From Halichondria panicea (Eukaryota > Porifera > Demospongiae > Suberitida > Halichondriidae): a DNA stretch of 64,000 nucleotides. A program made the translations under genes and the position numbers. The stretch is from contig NC_087381.1 of assembly GCF_963675165.1 (NCBI RefSeq), positions 1,674,001 to 1,738,000 of the forward strand, in the 5' to 3' direction. Below, piece after piece: positions 55,314 through 64,000 of the stretch (position 1 is its first letter; the number at the start of each line of letters is the position of its first letter). The notes under the pieces were generated by a model. The model saw only the letters and a program-made list of their open reading frames with translations, did not search any database and was not told the origin of the DNA.

Positions 55314-55360
55314 CTAGCCTCGATTCCAGGCCTTTCTCTTCGCGGCCTGGAATCGAGGCT
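55314..55360. mobile_element. 47-bp palindromic MITE, segment B
   Basis: Same element and place as 43417-43463, so it was inserted before the segment duplicated. Here the right target copy is mutated (TGTGGAAG). Confidence 0.75.
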
Positions 55361-55453
55361 TGTGGAAGTATGACAAGTTGTCACAAGTCTAGTTAACGAT
55401 TCTTACCAGACAAACACGTGCCTCTAGTGCTAGTAGTTTGGGGAGCAGCAAAC

Positions 55454-58601
<3,148 letters not shown>

Positions 58602-58720
58602 GTGAGAGAGTTATGTAGTTCAATATTACTTTGTGCTACCTTTGAGTGGTGCATTTAATGCTTATCATTGATTTAGCTCAAGAACTGTGGAGTTATTATG
58701 AAACTCGCTTGCTGTTACAG

Positions 58721-58883
58721 GGGTGGCCCTTAGATACCTCATGCCCATGATACCTGCCACGGATGCAGGGCTCTCTCCTCTGATGACACGGCAGTTAGTG
58801 TAATAGAGTGGAGACTGATGTCAGAGACTGCACCACCACTGTCCTCAACTCCTCACAGTACAGTTCACAAGGCGGAGCAGACT
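58721..58883 (+). other. Unassigned exon-like stretch after SMU1
   Basis: Has an acceptor (TTACAG) and a donor (ACT/GTAAGT). In one frame it reads SDDTAVSVIEWRLMSETAPP, which resembles a last WD40 strand of another protein. In the frame that would follow SMU1 exon 8 it ends at TAA after 27 codons. I cannot assign it. Confidence 0.3.
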
Positions 58884-59036
58884 GTAAGTCATAAAGAGTG
58901 GAATTGTGAACTTGTAACATTTCATCATTGGACCACCAATTCTAGCTTTGCCTTTGGCAATTAAATGACCTGCACTACAAATCTTTACCTTCATTTCGTT
59001 GTCCAAGTTTAACTGTTAAGTACTTGAACCTATACA

Positions 59037-59070
59037 CAAGCACACGCACACGCACACACACACGCACGCG

Positions 59071-59137
<67 letters not shown>
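59037..59137 (+). repeat. (CA)n microsatellite at the SMU1/SRCR boundary
   Basis: About 100 bp of CA repeats, with CGCA interruptions at the left. It lies between the last SMU1 exon and the first readable SRCR exon, a place where assemblies often break. Confidence 0.9.
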
Positions 59138-59141
<4 letters not shown>

Positions 59142-59525
59142 CCCTTACTCCTATCCATACTCTGAGATCTTCCTACTAGACGGTGCTGGACCAGCTGGTA
59201 ACTTGTCTTAAAATTTAAATAATGCACTTTCATACTCATTTGTACCGTATAACCGTACACCGGGACATTTTCTAGGCGCTTAGTTTTCAATTTTTCATGG
59301 GTTAGCAATCCTCTACAAAAAATAAGCTAACGGTGGACGTAACGTGCATACATGTCAGTTTTGAAGCAATTCCACAAAAGCTAAAATTCCGCGCTGTACA
59401 ATATTATGCGTGTACTGTAGCTGCATGCATTGACTAACTAACTATGGTAACACATGCTCTGTAATTCCATGTATGAGTTTTTCATCCCAACTGCTCATGA
59501 CTTCTCTCACCTCATGCTCCTGCAG

Positions 59526-62303
59526 CTATGGAGATGACCTGTTTACAATGGACGGTCAGTGTCTTGGTTCTGAGACTCACCTACTCAACTGTGTACAGCC
59601 TCCAGCAAACAGCAGTCAGTGCAACTCACTGGTCAGACTTCAGTGTGGTGAGTCCCCTAACTCTCTCTCGTATAGTACAGCATTAGCCATGATCTTTACC
59701 TCTACTGTACTTGTACTACTACTGCTGTTTTACTATTGCTGCGATAGATCAGTTTGCAAGTTACATAATTATACTGTTGGTAGGACCCAGTTATTGCAGT
59801 ATCCTTGTAAAGTTTTAGTTAAAAGCAAGCAAATTTCTTGATCAGCTGGGAAACATTTTTTTTACTGCTCTCCTTGTATACATAATATTCTAACTACAAC
59901 CCCCCCCCACACACACACACACACACACAGCCACAAGCCTGTCCTACTCCCCCTCCCTACGACTGGTGGGTGGTCCCATTTCCTCGCTAACCAATCAACC
60001 ACTCTCTGGCAGACTTGAGGTAAACTTTGACGGTGTCTGGGGGGCTATAGGAAGTACTGGCTTTGACCATCTTTCGGCTCATGTGATCTGCACTCAACTA
60101 GGCTATGCCTCTGCAAGACAAGTATTCAACAGTTCTCGGTATGTGATTTTGGGGAGCATAAAAACGTTGGTACACAGCAACTGTATATGTACAGTATGTA
60201 TTTGCACCATATCCTCCATTTCTGCATGAGGATACTCGACAGTGTTTAACCTATACAATGTACAATGTATATGGGATAACGCGGTGTGTTTATATACATT
60301 TAGTACTTGTCAGTTGTTGAATGCCCGTAATGTGAATTTGGAGCATTCAATATTTCAGTCGTGGCCCACTCTAGGAATATTTTTTGTAGTTTCCTATAAT
60401 GACATGATTTGATGTCATTCTTTATTCCAGGTTTGGTACTGGAATGGGACCCACTATTCTGGACCAAGTCCAATGCCAAGGCTCCGAGTCGTCTCTATTC
60501 CAATGTCCCTATTCCGTGGAGGTGGGAGAGACTCACGTCAGCAACAGTGTGGGCATTGAGTGCAGTAAGTCTCAGTGTGTACAACTACATGTACATGTAC
60601 AAACTGCTGCATTTGAATTTGGCTTGAAAGAAAATAATAAAACACATTTTAGCTCTCAACAACTTCCTCTCTCTTACCAGAACCCTACAAATACTATATA
60701 TACTACATTGTAGGTCTATGTATTGAATGGAGACATTATTTAGTACAAGAATCGTTTTTTTCCCTATCACGCTAATCGTTCACCCCCCTCGTATAGGTGA
60801 ACAGTTGGAGTTTGTCGATGGATCCCTAAGACTACTAAACAATAATAACACTGACGACACTTCGTCTGGTTCATTGGAGGTGTACACGTATGGAGTGTGG
60901 ATGAGTGTGTGTGGTGTGGGCTTCACCATGGAGACGGCTACCGTGGCTTGCTCACAGCTCGGCTTCATAGACGCTCTCAGTTACTGCACCGACTCATGGT
61001 GAGTTAAATAACCAATTCAATGTCATTATTCGAAATAAACTGTTGCAATCTGCACGCAATTTAATTTCTTATCAAGTGGTATTTTAGATCTTGCTCAATA
61101 TTTTACAGCCATTTTAAATAATTAGCTATAGAGAACGGCAACTCAAACCTGAGAAATGAAAGTTCTGATTCTTTCTTGCCCATCAGTGTGTTTCTAGTTT
61201 TGAATGCAGCTGCAATGTTCTTACTACATTTCCTGCTCTTCCCTCTGCAGTTTTGGTGAAGGTGGTGAATACGTGCACCCTGTTGAGTACCAGTGTGGGG
61301 GGTCCGAGGGTTCGTTACAGGAGTGTGGGGGGTCAGTCCGTGTCAATACCCCCTGCAATGACTCAAGCAACATCGGCCTTGTCTGCAGTAAGTGCTACTT
61401 GCTGGAATCATGCATGGTGGCTGTACATTTGCCTTTAAATTGGGAAACATTTTTGTAGTTTTGAGGGCTATATAGATTTCCTCTTAGCAATCTAACTAAT
61501 GAATATTCATCACCTCTATAGGGAGACCTCCAACTATGAAAACCCCCATCATGACCACACCCACTGCTGCTATGGTAACACCGGACGCTATTCCTACCCC
61601 TACGGTTTCTACTATCATCCCTGGCCTGAGTGATACGTATTTCTATATTATCGTGGGTGTTGGAGGTTCGGCAGTGTGTGTGTTACTGATCGGATTTCTG
61701 GTGTGTTGCATCTGCTGTGTTGCTAGGAGACGTCAAAAGAGGCGTGGCACTTGGCGGTCATCCGTACACAATAATGGTAAGTCCTATACGATTACAAGCT
61801 AGGTTATAATATTATTCGTCAAGTGTATTATCTTAGTGTGCCCTAAATTGAGCGTGTAGTGCAATTTCATAACTTTCAGTGTCAAGCCACACCCACGCAC
61901 ACACACACACACACACACACACCCACACACACACACAGGAACTCATCAAAATGGCCCTAGGCTAAGCAACAGTAATTCTCGATGGTCACACGAAAGAAAC
62001 TCCAAACTAGCGATGGAGAAAGTCAGCGATTTTAACGATCCCCTGAACCCTGCTGAAATGAATGGCTTCACTCACACACCGAGCTCTGCCTCTGACAGTG
62101 ACCCTAACTTGGACTACAAACCAGAAATGTCGCTGGAATTGAAACCGGAACATTTCGATCCACACTACGAGAATTTACCGCAGAGGCCACCTAATGTTAC
62201 TGTAAGCAATACGATATATTTAAGTGAAGGCTCCAGCCCAGCGAGCCCACCCCCTGGTTACGACGAACTCGAGTTTTTACCTCATACTGCAACAAATGTA
62301 TGA
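59526..62303 (+). CDS. Membrane receptor with SRCR domains and tyrosine-motif tail
   Basis: Exons 59526-59647, 59931-60138, 60431-60564, 60797-60998, 61251-61387, 61522-61776 and 61939-62303 (TGA), all in phase. The first is the second half of an SRCR domain (GQCLGSETHLLNCVQPP). Exons 2-3 form a complete SRCR domain (SGRLEVNFDGVWGAIG, VICTQLGYASARQ, VQCQGSESSLFQCPYS). Exons 4-5 form another (LEVYTYGVWMSVCGVGF, VACSQLGF, YQCGGSEGSLQECGGS). Then come a Thr/Pro stalk, the membrane segment YIIVGVGGSAVCVLLIGFLV with a CCICC and Arg-rich stop, and a tail of about 130 residues with YENL and YDEL. SRCR domains bind proteins and microbial surfaces. The 5' exons (signal peptide and first half of the first SRCR) are not found, so the gene is incomplete here. 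Confidence 0.8.
61887..61938 (+). repeat. (CA)n microsatellite forming a splice acceptor
   Basis: CA repeats end in CACACAG, the acceptor of the tail exon at 61939. Confidence 0.85.
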
Positions 62304-63160
62304 TGGTCACATGACTAATAGACTTCAAAAACCACCATTAAATATACGAACAATTTCATAATAATTATTATTCTATAATAATTTATTTGCAGTAATTATT
62401 TTATCATGTCATTTTTTTGCTCCAACAAGTCTCTTAATGATTAATTTCTCTCCACCCCATTCTGCACGTATTGTACACATAATTATTGTAGTCACGTGTT
62501 AACAATCTGATCATTTGAAATAACGAATTCACATATTCCATGCATGCATCGGGTGCAAGGCTAATTATAAAATATAGGATTCTCTTATAATTATAATAGA
62601 GTATTCTGCATAATTCTAGTTCCTTTCTAGTATAATAACTAGCTTACTATAATTATAAACCAAAGTAAATACCGGCCTGTAATTAGCTAGCAGTAGCCAT
62701 TGATCTCTTTGGACACACCCTTTAATTATTCCTGTGGATGTAATGCGCATGCGCGCTCATTCCGATCCAATCATCGATCTTTGTCTGAAGGCTGGTAAGC
62801 CACAAAACACTACCATAATTATAACAATATAGATAACAATATGCATGTACACAAGTGTTTTCTTCTTAGATATTATATACACTGAACTACAGATCCTGGA
62901 AGAATCAATTTTCTTCTTTCTTGAGGTCCTGGTAAGCCACATAATACAACAATAGATGCATGTAAATAAGTCTTTTCTTCTCATATAGATAAGCTAACTT
63001 TAATATAAAATTCATTATAGAAACTAATATAACACTCTAATACTTTTCAGCGAAAGCAAAAACATGGCGAGAGGCATTAGCACAGCGCCTGCTTGAACAC
63101 TAGTTACTGAAGCGCACGGATGCGTGTCTTATACCTTCTCTGGGTATGGCTTGGGAGAGC
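62304..63160. repeat. SRCR-gene 3' flank with inverted duplicate
   Basis: 62400-62540 is a direct match to 49125-49260. 62690-63105 is the inverse of 49510-49955, including 'aagcaaaaacatggcgagagg' against 'tcgccatgtttttgctttcg'. Confidence 0.7.
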
Positions 63161-63163
63161 TTC

Positions 63164-63226
63164 AGCTGTGTTGCTAGGAGATATCAAAAGAGGCGTGGCA
63201 CTTGGCGATCGTCCGTACACAATAAT
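63164..63226 (+). pseudogene. Third fragment of the SRCR membrane exon
   Basis: The last 60 bases of the membrane exon (words for CCVARR.QKRRGTWRS.VHNNG) with its donor ATG/GTAAGT, but with no transmembrane part before it. It follows a piece related to 47040-47100. Confidence 0.7.
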
Positions 63227-64000
63227 GGTAAGTCCTATATATATACAATGTAATGCTAGGTTATAAGGCTGTCTGTAATCAGTGGACTGGACTACTGGAC
63301 TGGACTGGACTGGACTTTGACCTGACTATTGCAACACCAATTACCGTTGATTCCTTTTCCTAATAACAAGACCACAATACTGAACAAATTAATGATTGTA
63401 AAAACTTAACACATGTACATCTAGCTACATTACAAAACACCTACTGTGGCAAGAACAAAAATTAATGCTTGTCTTTAGGTTTGCATGATGGAAGACAAGA
63501 GCATGTTTAGCTTTCTGTATAGGAGGACAGGTAACTGGCCTAGCTGGTTGAGACTATGATGCATTCTTGCTTAATTGAACTACAATTGGAGCATCTATAT
63601 ATAGAACTGTTGTTTTTAGGCTCAAACGTAGGTTAAATTAAAAATGGTACATTGATTGTAAACACTTTCGATAAAGCGTGTCTGCTTCTCTGTTGAGCCG
63701 TGGAGAGTGAATATTTGCCATCTTTCATAGTGTACGAAGATCGAGTCTATGTGCATGCTCTGTGTGCATACTCCTGTCGTACTTTCCATGAAGCCGTTGC
63801 ACATACACACTTATCTTTTCTAGTAAACTATAAACCACAAACAAGACGGATGAGCATCCCCTCCCTGCTATTTGTATCAGATCCGGTCGTAGTAGATACA
63901 AAGGATGTTATCCTGTACAAGGAAAATCACTTGAAAAAGGTGCTGTTTCAGGAGGGATTTGAAAAAAGGGCATAAATGTGACAGGGCCTAGGAAAACAAC
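63227..64000. other. Right edge, no gene assigned
   Basis: A TGGAC pentanucleotide repeat is at 63283-63317. A + frame at 63700-63975 (LPSFIVYEDRVYVHALCAYS) is open for 91 codons but matches nothing I know and has no splice context, so it is not called as a gene. Confidence 0.4.

Noticed and set aside
59149..59204. First exon of the SRCR gene
   Set aside because: An acceptor and a donor-like site exist, but the peptide does not fit the first half of an SRCR domain or a signal peptide.
59030..59308. Cys/Val/Ala-repeat protein on minus
   Set aside because: It is a translation of the CA microsatellite.
63700..63975. 91-codon + frame at the right edge
   Set aside because: No similarity, splice context or paralogue supports it.

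Overview
The window looks like genomic DNA of an early-branching animal, most likely a sponge (demosponge). Reasons: genes are split by short GT-AG introns; the splicing factor SMU1 reads as a typical animal protein; there are DEATH-domain, ROCO-GTPase, Ig, ankyrin and SRCR exons of the kind expanded in sponges and cnidarians; and the AT-rich spacers are full of small fold-back transposons. The species cannot be fixed from sequence alone.

Layout. 1-12.4 kb: the 5' end of a minus-strand gene with a death-fold-like N-terminus (4581-5043), a second copy of its exon 2 at 475-525, about 4 kb of fold-back elements between them, mostly non-coding spacer, and a 5'-truncated seven-helix receptor copy (10713-11209). 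12.5-38.5 kb: a minus-strand chain of 28 predicted exons coding for ankyrin repeats, a DEATH domain, more ankyrin repeats, Ig, ROC-COR, Ig, a SAM-like bundle, Ig, a second ROC-COR and three DEATH domains. Every junction I checked is phase-compatible and the chain stays open for 8,886 nt, so it is either one giant modular signalling gene or two or three tandem genes. Its introns carry a piggyBac derivative, a TA-flanked MITE touching a splice donor, and several fold-backs.

39.5-58.6 kb: two copies of a roughly 5-kb segment (A about 39.5-44.5 kb, B about 51.4-56.35 kb). Each has an intronless seven-helix receptor on +, a decayed DEATH-domain exon on -, and the 5' exons of SMU1 on +. In A the SMU1 copy is a frameshifted fragment. 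In B it runs for eight good exons and then stops short of the last part of the WD40 propeller. Between the copies lie tandem repeats, a broken SRCR-receptor 3' end, and the C-terminal part of a retroelement protein. 59.5-62.3 kb: exons of a membrane SRCR receptor with a tyrosine-motif tail; its 5' end is not visible.

Taken together, the coding content is receptors plus intracellular adaptor and GTPase modules, as expected for a rapidly evolving innate-recognition or signalling locus. Transposable elements and segmental duplication have repeatedly broken and copied its parts. Paralogous empty sites inside the window allow several target-site duplications to be read directly. All intron-exon structures here were inferred by eye from splice signals, reading phase and homology, without transcripts.
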